Positions 5,677 through 12,648 of a DNA stretch of 17,753 bases are shown here, one piece after another; within the stretch, counting starts at the first letter, position 1, and each line of letters begins with the position of its first letter. Source of the DNA: Candidatus Blautia intestinipullorum (GTDB lineage: Bacteria; Bacillota; Clostridia; Lachnospirales; Lachnospiraceae); NCBI GenBank assembly GCA_019120475.1, contig DWVA01000117.1, positions 1-17,753 on the forward strand, in the 5' to 3' direction. The notes below the pieces were generated by a model. The model did not search any database and was not told the origin of the DNA. It was given only the letters and a program-made list of their open reading frames with translations. Both the position numbers and the translations under genes were made by a program.

Positions 5677-8310
5677 TTATTTTCCCAATTTTCTCTGAAC
5701 CGCCTTAACCACTTCCATGATCGGGATGATGAGAACAGCCAGACCTAAAGCAATGGCATATTCTTCCAGATCAATAGGAGTAAACTTAAATGCCGCGGCG
5801 ATAAATGGAACCTCGATGACCACAGTCGTCAGGATCAGAGAAACGATCATCGCCCCGTACAGGAATTTATTGTGGCTGTGCAGGGTAAAAATGGAACCTC
5901 TGCGGCTTCTCATATTCAGAGAATGGAAAATCTCCACCATGGAAAGAGTCAGAAAAGCCATCGTCGTACCGTCCGGACTGTTTACAAACGCCCATACGCC
6001 GGACTCAATACGGTGTCCTACCACATAGGAGATCAATACAAGAACCGTAACGATAAGCCCCTGGAAAAATACGTCAAAGCCCATTCCTCCGGCAAAAATA
6101 CCTTCTTTGGGATCTCTCGGCTTCCTTTTCATAATATCCGGCTCGATTTTCTCAAGCCCCAGAGCAAGCGCCGGGAAACAGTCTGTGATCAGGTTGATCC
6201 AGAGAAGATGTACCGGCTGCAGGATAGTAAATCCGATCATTGTCGCAAAGAAGATTGCCAGAACCTCTGCCAGATTGGAGGCGAGAAGGAACTGGATGGC
6301 CTTTCTCATATTTGCATATATCCGGCGTCCCTCTTCCACCGCTGAAACAATCGTGGCAAAATTATCATCCGCCAGAACCATGTCCGCAACATTTTTTGTC
6401 ACATCTGTTCCAGTGATACCCATTCCAATTCCGATATCCGCGCTTTTAATGGAAGGAGCGTCGTTTACGCCGTCGCCTGTCATGGCAGTGATCATTCCTT
6501 TGGCTTTCCATGCCTTTACGATCCGCACTTTGTGCTCAGGCTGTACCCGGGCATATACGGAGAAATCTGTGATCCTGTCCTGAAATTCTTCATCGCTGAT
6601 CTCATCGAGCTGCGCTCCCGTAATAGCCTGGGACGCGTCGGAAATGATACCCAGTTCCATGCCGATGGCAACCGCCGTGTCCTTATGGTCGCCGGTGATC
6701 ATGATCGGCCGGATGCCGGCTTCTCTGCACTCTTCAATGGCCGCCTTCACCTCTGGACGGACCGGATCGATCATTCCTGACAGTCCCAGGTAGGTAAGGT
6801 CTTTTTCCAGATATTCCGGATCGGTTTTTTCCGGCATATCACTCCACTCCCGGCAGGCGGCGCAGAGTACCCGGAGAGCTTTGTCGGCCATAGCCTTATT
6901 GCTTTTCAGAATATCCGTCCTCATGGCATCTGTCATAGGTACTTTCACCCCTCCTGACAGCGCGTATGAGCAGCGTTTCAGCACTTCGTCAGGCGCTCCC
7001 TTGGTAAACTGTATAATACCGTTTTCCGCTGTCCTGTGAACGGTGGACATCATTTTACGCATGGAGTCAAACGGAGCCTCTCCCACACGTACATACTCCT
7101 TTTCCAGCTCTGTCTTTGGCAGTCCGTTTTTGGCCGCGTCATTGACAAGAGCACACTCTGTAGGCTCGCCTGCAGCCTCTCCGGAATCCTTGTCCAGTTC
7201 TGCGTCCGAACAGAGAGCCATAGCTGTCTCCAGCATCTTTTTATCATCCGATACATGCTCTACAACCGTCATTTTGTTCTGGGTCAGAGTTCCTGTTTTG
7301 TCCGAACAGATGATCTGAGTGCATCCCAGGGTCTCTACAGCAGTCAGCTTCCGGATGATCGCGTTTCTTTTTGACATGTTCGTAACGCCGATGGAAAGTA
7401 CGATGGTTACCACGGCAGCCAGTCCTTCCGGTATAGCGGCTACAGCAAGAGAAACCGCCACCATAAAGGTACTGAGGATAGTATCGCCGCTGATCCCGGC
7501 TCTCAGAAGACCTACCGCAAAAATCACCGCGCAGATACCGATAACAAGAACTGTAAGGATTTTGCTCAGTTGGTTCAGTTTAAGCTGGAGAGGAGTCGCC
7601 TCCTCCTTTGCCTGGGAAAGAGCCTTCGCTATTTTTCCCATTTCCGTGTTCATTCCGGTTCCTGTAACTACGGCCTTTCCGCGCCCATACACAACGGTAG
7701 AGCCCATGTAGACCATGTTCTTGCGGTCGCCCAGCGGAATATCCTTCCGGGACTCCAGACTGAGAAGATCCATCATTTTATTTACAGGTACGGATTCACC
7801 TGTCAGAGCAGCCTCTTCTATTTTCATGCTGGCGCATTCAATAATACGTCCGTCTGCCGGAACCGCGTCTCCGGCTTCCAGCACTACAATATCTCCCGGA
7901 ACAAGATCCGTGCTCTTCAAAGTTACCATCTTTCCGTCGCGAAGCACCTTACTGGTAGCCGCCGCGATCTCCTGAAGCGCTTCGATCGCCGCCTCCGCTT
8001 TACTCTCCTGAAAAACGCCGAGAACCGCGTTAATGATCACAACGGCCATGATAATGATCACGTCCGCAAAGGATTCCCCTTCATAAAAGGCAGTGATTCC
8101 GGAAATCACGGCAGCCACGATCAGAATAATGATCATCGGATCGGAGAGTTCCTTAAGGAAGCGTTTTACAATAGAATCTTTCTTTCCTTTTTCAAGCTCG
8201 TTTTTTCCATATTTGGAAAGTCTCAGGCCCGCTTCGTCCGAGGCAAGTCCCTCCGGCGAACTCTTCTGTTCCGCCAGAACTTCCTCGCAGCTTGACAAGT
8301 ATTCCTTCAT
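5677..8310 (-). CDS. P-type ATPase of the Ca2+/Mn2+ (SERCA/PMCA-like) class
   Basis: This membrane pump of about 877 residues (880 if the upstream ATG at 8317-8319 is used) is a P2-type cation ATPase. In the 880-residue numbering it has TGES at 173-176 (actuator), Asp340 in SDKTGTLT (phosphorylation), KGAPDEV at 440-446 (nucleotide binding) and TGDGVNDAP at 614-622. Cation-site motifs fit the Ca2+ class: PEGL at 297-300 (M4), SNLAE at 681-685 (M5) and NLITD at 709-713 (M6). It pumps a divalent cation out of the cytoplasm using ATP. The start at 8310 is preferred because AAAGGA lies 8 bases before it, while the upstream ATG touches the same site. The leader contains a yybP-ykoY riboswitch, a manganese sensor, so Mn2+ export or dual Ca2+/Mn2+ export is more likely than Ca2+ alone. 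Confidence 0.93.
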   Translation of the reverse strand: MKEYLSSCEEVLAEQKSSPEGLASDEAGLRLSKYGKNELEKGKKDSIVKRFLKELSDPMIIILIVAAVISGITAFYEGESFADVIIIMAVVIINAVLGVFQESKAEAAIEALQEIAAATSKVLRDGKMVTLKSTDLVPGDIVVLEAGDAVPADGRIIECASMKIEEAALTGESVPVNKMMDLLSLESRKDIPLGDRKNMVYMGSTVVYGRGKAVVTGTGMNTEMGKIAKALSQAKEEATPLQLKLNQLSKILTVLVIGICAVIFAVGLLRAGISGDTILSTFMVAVSLAVAAIPEGLAAVVTIVLSIGVTNMSKRNAIIRKLTAVETLGCTQIICSDKTGTLTQNKMTVVEHVSDDKKMLETAMALCSDAELDKDSGEAAGEPTECALVNDAAKNGLPKTELEKEYVRVGEAPFDSMRKMMSTVHRTAENGIIQFTKGAPDEVLKRCSYALSGGVKVPMTDAMRTDILKSNKAMADKALRVLCAACREWSDMPEKTDPEYLEKDLTYLGLSGMIDPVRPEVKAAIEECREAGIRPIMITGDHKDTAVAIGMELGIISDASQAITGAQLDEISDEEFQDRITDFSVYARVQPEHKVRIVKAWKAKGMITAMTGDGVNDAPSIKSADIGIGMGITGTDVTKNVADMVLADDNFATIVSAVEEGRRIYANMRKAIQFLLASNLAEVLAIFFATMIGFTILQPVHLLWINLITDCFPALALGLEKIEPDIMKRKPRDPKEGIFAGGMGFDVFFQGLIVTVLVLISYVVGHRIESGVWAFVNSPDGTTMAFLTLSMVEIFHSLNMRSRRGSIFTLHSHNKFLYGAMIVSLILTTVVIEVPFIAAAFKFTPIDLEEYAIALGLAVLIIPIMEVVKAVQRKLGK

Positions 8311-8362
8311 GTCCTTCATCCTTTCTTTTTTCTACATCGCAAAAATATCAGAACCGGCATCC

Positions 8363-8411
8363 TCTCAGGTAATATTCCCCAAAAAAGAAAGTTCTATTTC
8401 CCAACCTGAGA
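8363..8411. repeat. 8-bp inverted repeat between riboswitch terminator and ATPase start
   Basis: TCTCAGGT (8363-8370) and ACCTGAGA (8404-8411) are perfect inverted repeats, 33 bases apart, in the ATPase leader. The upstream arm of the RNA begins within the terminator's T-tract, so the stem would form just after read-through. It has no U-tract of its own. Its role, if any, is unknown. Confidence 0.45.
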
Positions 8412-8456
8412 AAAAAAGAGACTTGTCCACCGAATACAATTCCGTGAATAAGTCTC
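8411..8456 (-). terminator. Riboswitch-controlled intrinsic terminator
   Basis: On the minus strand GAGACTT (8450-8456) pairs with AAGTCTC (8418-8424), the interior pairs further (CACGGAAT with ATTCGGTG, one mismatch), and seven T residues follow (8411-8417). The upstream arm contains CTT(AT), which is also the 3' strand of the aptamer's closing stem P1. Formation of P1 and of the terminator is therefore mutually exclusive, the arrangement expected for a metal-ON transcriptional switch. Confidence 0.88.
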
Positions 8457-8537
8457 GTTATTTCAAACAAAACCAGACCTGCCGGTCATGATGTTGATTT
8501 TGTTACATCGCAGGATGTCAACTACTCCCTTATATTC
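8447..8537 (-). promoter_or_regulatory. yybP-ykoY (manganese) riboswitch aptamer
   Basis: The minus-strand RNA has the family's architecture. P1 pairs AUAAG (8529-8533) with CUUAU (8448-8452). The conserved L1 GGAGUAG (8522-8528) follows immediately. P2 pairs ACAUC (8514-8518) with GAUGU (8505-8509). P3 pairs AACAAAAUC (8496-8504) with GGUUUUGUU (8466-8474), with an L3 segment containing UCA. P4 is GACC/GGUC around GGCA (8476-8487). CGAGA then leads into the 3' strand of P1. From memory this matches the Lactococcus yoaB Mn2+ aptamer, where GGAGUAG and the L3 UCA create the Mn2+ site. It lies upstream of a P-type ATPase, a common setting for this class. Confidence 0.9.
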
Positions 8538-8557
8538 ATATTTTTGCTGTGGTTATT

Positions 8558-8585
8558 ATTTTACCTTATTCTGGCAAAAATGCAA
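8558..8585 (-). promoter_or_regulatory. Promoter of the riboswitch-ATPase transcript
   Basis: The minus strand has -35 TTGCAT (8580-8585), a 16-bp spacer and -10 TAAAAT (8558-8563). Transcription would start around 8550, just before the riboswitch aptamer. Confidence 0.65.
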
Positions 8586-8600
8586 GTATTTTTTACCGGA

Positions 8601-8629
8601 TTGCAATTAAAATATAATTCAAGTATAAT
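8601..8629 (+). promoter_or_regulatory. Promoter of cbiL
   Basis: -35 TTGCAA (8601-8606), a 17-bp spacer and a perfect -10 TATAAT (8624-8629) lie about 34 bp before the cbiL start. It is divergent from the ATPase promoter, with the two -35 elements about 15 bp apart. Confidence 0.8.
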
Positions 8630-8663
8630 AAAAGAAATTTGTCTGATACAGGAGGAAAAATAG

Positions 8664-9356
8664 ATGAATGGAATTTTGTACGGGATCGGAGTCGGTCCGG
8701 GAGATCCGGAGCTGATGACTTTAAAGGCAGTCCGCCTGATCCGTGAAAACGAAATAATCGCCGTACCCGGCGCAGACCCGAAGGAAACGGTAGCCTACCA
8801 GATCGCAGTGCAGGCCGTACCCGAACTGGCGGAAAAGACTCTTCTGCCTGTATATATGCCAATGACCCACGACCGGGAAGAGATGAAACGCAATCACGAA
8901 AAAGGCGCACAGCTTCTGGAAGAATATTTAAGCCAGGGCAAAAACGTGGTTTTCCTTACCCTGGGAGATCCCTGCGTATACTCTACTTATACCTATCTTC
9001 AGAAGCTTGTCATAAATGACGGATACCAGACAGAGCTTGTCAGCGGAATCACTTCCTTCTGCGCTGCAGCGGCCAGACTGAACCTGCCGCTTTCCGAGTG
9101 GAATGAACAGCTTCACATTCTTCCTGCCGCGCACCATCCCGATGTCGCTCTCAACGATACCGGAAATTACGTCCTGATGAAATCCGGAAGAAAAATGAGC
9201 CAGGTAAAGGATCTCCTGAGAGACAGCGGCCGCGACGTCTATATGGTAGAGAACTGCGGAATGGAAAACGAACATGTCTACCACGGAGTGGAGGAAATCC
9301 CGGACAGCGCGGGATATTACTCTCTGATCATCGCCAAGGAGCAAAAAGATTCCTGA
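8664..9356 (+). CDS. cbiL: (Cobalt-)precorrin-2 C20-methyltransferase
   Basis: This 230-residue SAM-dependent methyltransferase of the tetrapyrrole family adds the C20 methyl group during corrin ring synthesis in the cytoplasm. The N-terminal GIGVGPGDPEL (7-17) and the LTLGDPCVYSTY block (98-109) are the diagnostic SAM-binding motifs. ELVSGITSFCAAAA follows near 124-137, as in CbiL/CobI. The length is typical. AGGAGG lies 8 bases before the ATG. It belongs to the same pathway as cbiK and the downstream operon but stands alone with its own strong promoter. It ends 10 bp from the convergent kinase gene. With a CbiK-type chelatase present, the substrate is most likely cobalt-precorrin-2 (CbiL rather than CobI). 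Confidence 0.93.
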   Translation: MNGILYGIGVGPGDPELMTLKAVRLIRENEIIAVPGADPKETVAYQIAVQAVPELAEKTLLPVYMPMTHDREEMKRNHEKGAQLLEEYLSQGKNVVFLTLGDPCVYSTYTYLQKLVINDGYQTELVSGITSFCAAAARLNLPLSEWNEQLHILPAAHHPDVALNDTGNYVLMKSGRKMSQVKDLLRDSGRDVYMVENCGMENEHVYHGVEEIPDSAGYYSLIIAKEQKDS

Positions 9357-9366
9357 AGCCTAAAAT

Positions 9367-10284
9367 CTAATACAGTTCATGGAGATACGTTTCAAAGCAC
9401 ACTCCCTCATTTCGGTCTGTGCCTTCCAGAACTGTATCGTGAATAGCTTTTGAGAGGAACTGTACCGCTTTTTTTACAGAAAGCGCGGTATCGGTTCCTT
9501 TTACCATTCCTGCGCACAGCACAGAGGCAAAAAGATCTCCTGTGCCGGAATAGCTTCCCCCCTCTTTTAAAGAAACGATCCACTCTGCACAGTCTTCCCG
9601 GCAGATCAGATTTCCGATCTTCATGCCGCCGTCTTCCTGGGGAATATCAATTCCTGTGATAACAACTTCTGTTTGGAACTGTTCCGCCAATGCTGTACCG
9701 ATCTGTTCCACAGCCTCTTCAAAACATTTCCTGTCAGCCTTCACAGAGTTTTTCTCAGTGTTCTCCACAGATTCCTGAGTTCTGTTTCTCACTGTTTTTA
9801 CTAATTCTGTCCAGATTTCGTGCATTTTATCCCGACCATAAAGAAGCAGCAGCGCTTCCGTCAGATTCGGAGTGATCAAAGAAGCCCGCTTTGCCAGACA
9901 GCGCATCCTGCCGCAGAGACTTTCCGTATACATGGGATATTCCTCTCCATTATCCCCGAGTACCGGATCTACCAGAACCTTCGTATCTTTTTGCTGAAAT
10001 TCCTTTACAAAATCCAGTACTCTCTCCGCCTGTATATCTCCGGCCAGAAACCCTGTGTAGATCCCGTCCGGACAAAAATCCATTTTTTTCCATTCTCTTA
10101 TAATTTCTTCTATATGTCTTGTATAATCATCGTAATAATAGGACGAAAAGCCTGTCTGCGCGCTTAAAACGGCTGTTGGAAGAGGGCACGCCTGCACTCC
10201 CATCACCGAAAGGACCGGAATGGCCGCCGTAAGGGAACATTTTCCAAGCCCTGACAGATCATTTAAAACTGCAACTTTCTTCAC
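9367..10284 (-). CDS. pdxK: Pyridoxal/pyridoxamine kinase (PfkB/ribokinase fold)
   Basis: This 305-residue kinase phosphorylates vitamin B6 vitamers with ATP. The N-terminal VAVLNDLSGLGKCSLTAAIP is the hallmark of the PdxK/PdxY branch. DPVLGDNGE (106-114) and SGTGD with catalytic Asp250 (246-250) are present. A charged, low-complexity stretch at about 163-187 (RNRTQESVENTEKNS region) may be an insertion, since the family is usually nearer 285 residues. The start is GTG at 10282-10284, with AAGGAG 8 bases upstream, and it overlaps the stop of the preceding small gene by 4 bases (GTGA), implying translational coupling. Divergence from a MocR/PdxR-type regulator supports a B6 salvage role. Confidence 0.9.
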   Translation of the reverse strand: MKKVAVLNDLSGLGKCSLTAAIPVLSVMGVQACPLPTAVLSAQTGFSSYYYDDYTRHIEEIIREWKKMDFCPDGIYTGFLAGDIQAERVLDFVKEFQQKDTKVLVDPVLGDNGEEYPMYTESLCGRMRCLAKRASLITPNLTEALLLLYGRDKMHEIWTELVKTVRNRTQESVENTEKNSVKADRKCFEEAVEQIGTALAEQFQTEVVITGIDIPQEDGGMKIGNLICREDCAEWIVSLKEGGSYSGTGDLFASVLCAGMVKGTDTALSVKKAVQFLSKAIHDTVLEGTDRNEGVCFETYLHELY

Positions 10285-10463
10285 CTGTTCTTCTCCTTAT
10301 CTTTTTCTTCCCGTTCCAGAATCTCATCCAGATCATCCTTTACTTTCTTTCCGGATATCTCTTCATGCGCTTCCATCACTCCATTTTTTACCGCATATTT
10401 TATTACATAATACAGAGCGCATAAAATAATGACTACGGTCCCGATTCCTGATTCTTCCCACAT
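10281..10463 (-). CDS. Small single-helix membrane protein coupled to the B6 kinase
   Basis: This 60-residue protein has one hydrophobic segment at about 7-25 and a long, highly charged C-terminal half (DDLDEILEREEKDKEKNR) likely to form a helix or coiled coil. I do not recognise a family. It is credible as a gene because AAGGAG lies 6 bases before the ATG, a consensus promoter lies 40 bp upstream, and its stop overlaps the kinase start (GTGA). It could be a B6 permease accessory, a membrane tether or simply a leader peptide that couples kinase translation; the sequence does not decide. Confidence 0.7.
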   Translation of the reverse strand: MWEESGIGTVVIILCALYYVIKYAVKNGVMEAHEEISGKKVKDDLDEILEREEKDKEKNR

Positions 10464-10501
10464 AATTTACTCCTTAAAAAATTTTCAACGTCTCTGTACG
10501 G

Positions 10502-10530
10502 ATTATAGCATGATATCTTTATTTTGTCAT
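10502..10530 (-). promoter_or_regulatory. Promoter of the small membrane protein-kinase operon
   Basis: The minus strand has -35 ATGACA (10525-10530), a 17-bp spacer and a perfect -10 TATAAT (10502-10507), 38 bp before the first gene. Confidence 0.8.
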
Positions 10531-10573
10531 TCTGTTTCCTCCACGCCTGTTTCATGGTAAAATAAACTGGTAC

Positions 10574-10602
10574 TTTATAAAAAAGCCTGTATTCCATATA
10601 CA
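10574..10602 (+). promoter_or_regulatory. Probable promoter of the MocR-type regulator
   Basis: -35 TTTATA (10574-10579), a 17-bp spacer and -10 TATACA (10597-10602) are both imperfect. Transcription would start about 10608, leaving a leader of about 20 bases that begins just before AAGGAGG. The -10 lies inside the inverted repeat at 10587-10603. Confidence 0.4.
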
Positions 10603-10603
10603 G
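10587..10603. promoter_or_regulatory. Inverted repeat, possible MocR operator
   Basis: CTGTAT-TCCAT-ATACAG is a perfect 6-bp inverted repeat with a 5-base centre, covering the probable -10 of the mocR-type gene. GntR-family winged helices commonly bind short repeats like this, so autoregulation is plausible but unproven. Confidence 0.4.
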
Positions 10604-10627
10604 AATATTTTTGCAAGGAGGATGTTT

Positions 10628-11941
10628 ATGGTTCTTTCTTTCCTTGATCAGAAGGCTGGAGAACGCCTTTACCTGCAGGTTTATCATTATTACCGGGACC
10701 TGATCATGAGCCGCAGGCTCCCTCCCGGAAGCCGGATGCCTTCTCTCAGATCCTGCGCCAGGGATCTTCATTTAAGCAGGACTACCATTGAAAACGCCTA
10801 TCTGCAGCTTGCGGCGGACGGATATATCATTTCCAAAGCCCAGAGCGGATACTATGTGACGGATATCGCAGTGCAAAAGCCCGTTCTCCCGAAAAACAGA
10901 AAGCCGGATCTGCCCCCCGTGCGCTACAACTTCGCTTCCTCCGGCGTAGACCGGGAAAGCTTCCGTTTTGATCTGTGGCAGAGATATCTGAAAAGCGCTC
11001 TCCGCCAGAACGAAAGACTTCTTTCTTACGGAGAACCACAGGGCGAAACAGATTTCCGTCAGGCACTCTCGGAGTATGTCCGTGAACGGAGAAATGTCAC
11101 CTGCTCCCCGGACGATATTGTCATCGGCGCAGGAGTCCAGAGTCTCCTCCATATTCTCTGCCCTCTCATCAAAGATAAGAAAACCGTATCCTTCCCCGCC
11201 GCGTCATTTATACAGGGCAGCACCGTGTTTTCTGATTACGGCTTTACCGTACGCTACCGCAGCAAGGACAGCGGCGTGATCTATGTCTCTCCCGCCCATA
11301 TGACAAAATGGGGAGAGATCATGCCCGTCTCGCGCCGGATGGAGCTTCTCAGGTATGCAGGAGAGCATCAGAGCCTGATCATAGAAGATGATTTTGAAAA
11401 CGAGTTTGTTTATCTCCAGAAACCGACCCCGTCCCTTTTCAGTCTTGCAGGCGGACACGGAGTTGTCTATATCGGTTCTTTTTCCAGGCTGCTGTTGCCC
11501 TCCATCCGGATCAGCTTCATGATACTGCCGCCGGAACTTACAGAAGCCTATCAGAAAAAGGCGGAATTTTATAACCAGACTGCTTCAAAGGCAGAGCAGA
11601 TCGCCCTGTGCCAGTTTATCCGGGACGGTCATCTGGCTTCCCAGACAAGAAGACTGAAAAGGCTTTACTCTGTAAAAATGAAACAGCTCCAGGCGGCGGT
11701 CCGGGATGTATTTGGTGAAAACTGTCACGTCCGGATAGGTTCTGCCGGAACTTCTCTCGCACTGACAGTAACCTGTGGCTGTGAGGGGAATGTCCTGAAA
11801 AAAAAGGCGCGGGCCAAGGGCCTGCGCCTGGAAATCCTGGAGGAAAAGCCGGGGACCGTCACCCTGCTTCTCTCCTGCTCCGCCATGCCTTCCGAGGATT
11901 TTCTTCCGGCATGCAGGCTGTTGAAAAGCCTGCTGGACTGA
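10628..11941 (+). CDS. MocR/PdxR-type GntR regulator with degenerate aminotransferase domain
   Basis: This protein has an N-terminal GntR winged helix (about 10-80, with LPPGSRMPSLRSCARDLHLSR) joined to a fold-type I aminotransferase-like domain (about 105-439). Residue numbers count from the ATG at 10622. The preferred start is the second ATG at 10628 (437 residues), 6 bases after AAGGAGG; the first ATG touches the site. MocR proteins of the PdxR type sense PLP and control B6 genes, and a B6 kinase is divergent here. The usual SFSK lysine that binds PLP is Arg289 (GSFSRLLLPSIR). The P-[TS]-G region also reads SPAHMTKWGEIMP, and the usual E-x-P-x-Y segment is missing (SFPAASFIQG), while Asp257 of IEDDFE remains. 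It probably binds a different effector or binds PLP non-covalently. It ends 3 bp from cbiC, tail to tail. Confidence 0.9.
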   Translation: MVLSFLDQKAGERLYLQVYHYYRDLIMSRRLPPGSRMPSLRSCARDLHLSRTTIENAYLQLAADGYIISKAQSGYYVTDIAVQKPVLPKNRKPDLPPVRYNFASSGVDRESFRFDLWQRYLKSALRQNERLLSYGEPQGETDFRQALSEYVRERRNVTCSPDDIVIGAGVQSLLHILCPLIKDKKTVSFPAASFIQGSTVFSDYGFTVRYRSKDSGVIYVSPAHMTKWGEIMPVSRRMELLRYAGEHQSLIIEDDFENEFVYLQKPTPSLFSLAGGHGVVYIGSFSRLLLPSIRISFMILPPELTEAYQKKAEFYNQTASKAEQIALCQFIRDGHLASQTRRLKRLYSVKMKQLQAAVRDVFGENCHVRIGSAGTSLALTVTCGCEGNVLKKKARAKGLRLEILEEKPGTVTLLLSCSAMPSEDFLPACRLLKSLLD

Positions 11942-11944
11942 CTG

Positions 11945-12586
11945 TCAGTCTCTCCGGTTGTCGATCATGTAAAGCAGAGCGTTGACGATACAGGCGGCAA
12001 TATTGCTGCCTCCCTTTCGTCCTTTTGCCACAATGTAGGGAACATCCGCTTTCATGATCAATTCCTTGGACTGCACCACATTGACAAAGCCTACCGGAAC
12101 GCCAATGATCAGCTCAGGATCAAGCTTTCCGTTCTCAATAAGTTCATAAAGGCGCACCAGAGCAGTGGGCGCGTTTCCAATGGCAAAGATCAGCTTTTTC
12201 CCAAGGGAGGCCGCCTTGTCCATACTGGCCGTAGCCCTGGTGGTTCCGTTTTTCTTCGCGGACTGCGCCACATCCTCGTCTGACATAAAGCAGTATACTT
12301 CGCCGCCGTAACGGGCAAGAGCCCGCTTATTGATGCCGGACTTTGCCATCTGGGTATCCGTAACGATGCAGGCGCCGTTTTTTATGGCCTCCATCGCTTT
12401 TTCTACCGCATCTGGCGAAAAGCAAAGATTATCCGCATAATCAAAATCAGCGCTTGTATGGATGCACCGTTTTACGATCAGCTCCGTTCCCGGAATCAGC
12501 GCCTTGTCTCCAAGCTCCTGTGTAATGATTTCAAAGCTTCTCTTCTCAATGTCCATTGGCTTCACGTTTTCAAGTTCAACCTTCAT
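11945..12586 (-). CDS. cbiC: (Cobalt-)precorrin-8X methylmutase
   Basis: This 213-residue enzyme moves the C11 methyl group to C12, forming cobyrinic acid from (cobalt-)precorrin-8. The active-site block VKRCIHTSADFDYADNL contains the catalytic His43, and the conserved GVPVGFVNVVQSKE and KGRKGGSNIAACIVNALLYM segments follow. The length matches the family. GGGAGG lies 6 bases before the ATG. It is the last visible gene of the minus-strand cobalamin operon, 62 bp after cbiP, and its stop is 3 bp from the stop of the opposite-strand regulator with no obvious terminator between them. Confidence 0.95.
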   Translation of the reverse strand: MKVELENVKPMDIEKRSFEIITQELGDKALIPGTELIVKRCIHTSADFDYADNLCFSPDAVEKAMEAIKNGACIVTDTQMAKSGINKRALARYGGEVYCFMSDEDVAQSAKKNGTTRATASMDKAASLGKKLIFAIGNAPTALVRLYELIENGKLDPELIIGVPVGFVNVVQSKELIMKADVPYIVAKGRKGGSNIAACIVNALLYMIDNRRD

Positions 12587-12648
12587 ATCGTACCTCCCAG
12601 TCTCTTTTGGTCCATGGTGTGACAGATGTCCTGATTACTTTCCGCATC

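Noticed and set aside
7570..8295. Plus-strand open frame of 241 codons opposite the P-type ATPase
   Set aside because: It is a shadow of the conserved ATPase N-terminal half with no start signal.
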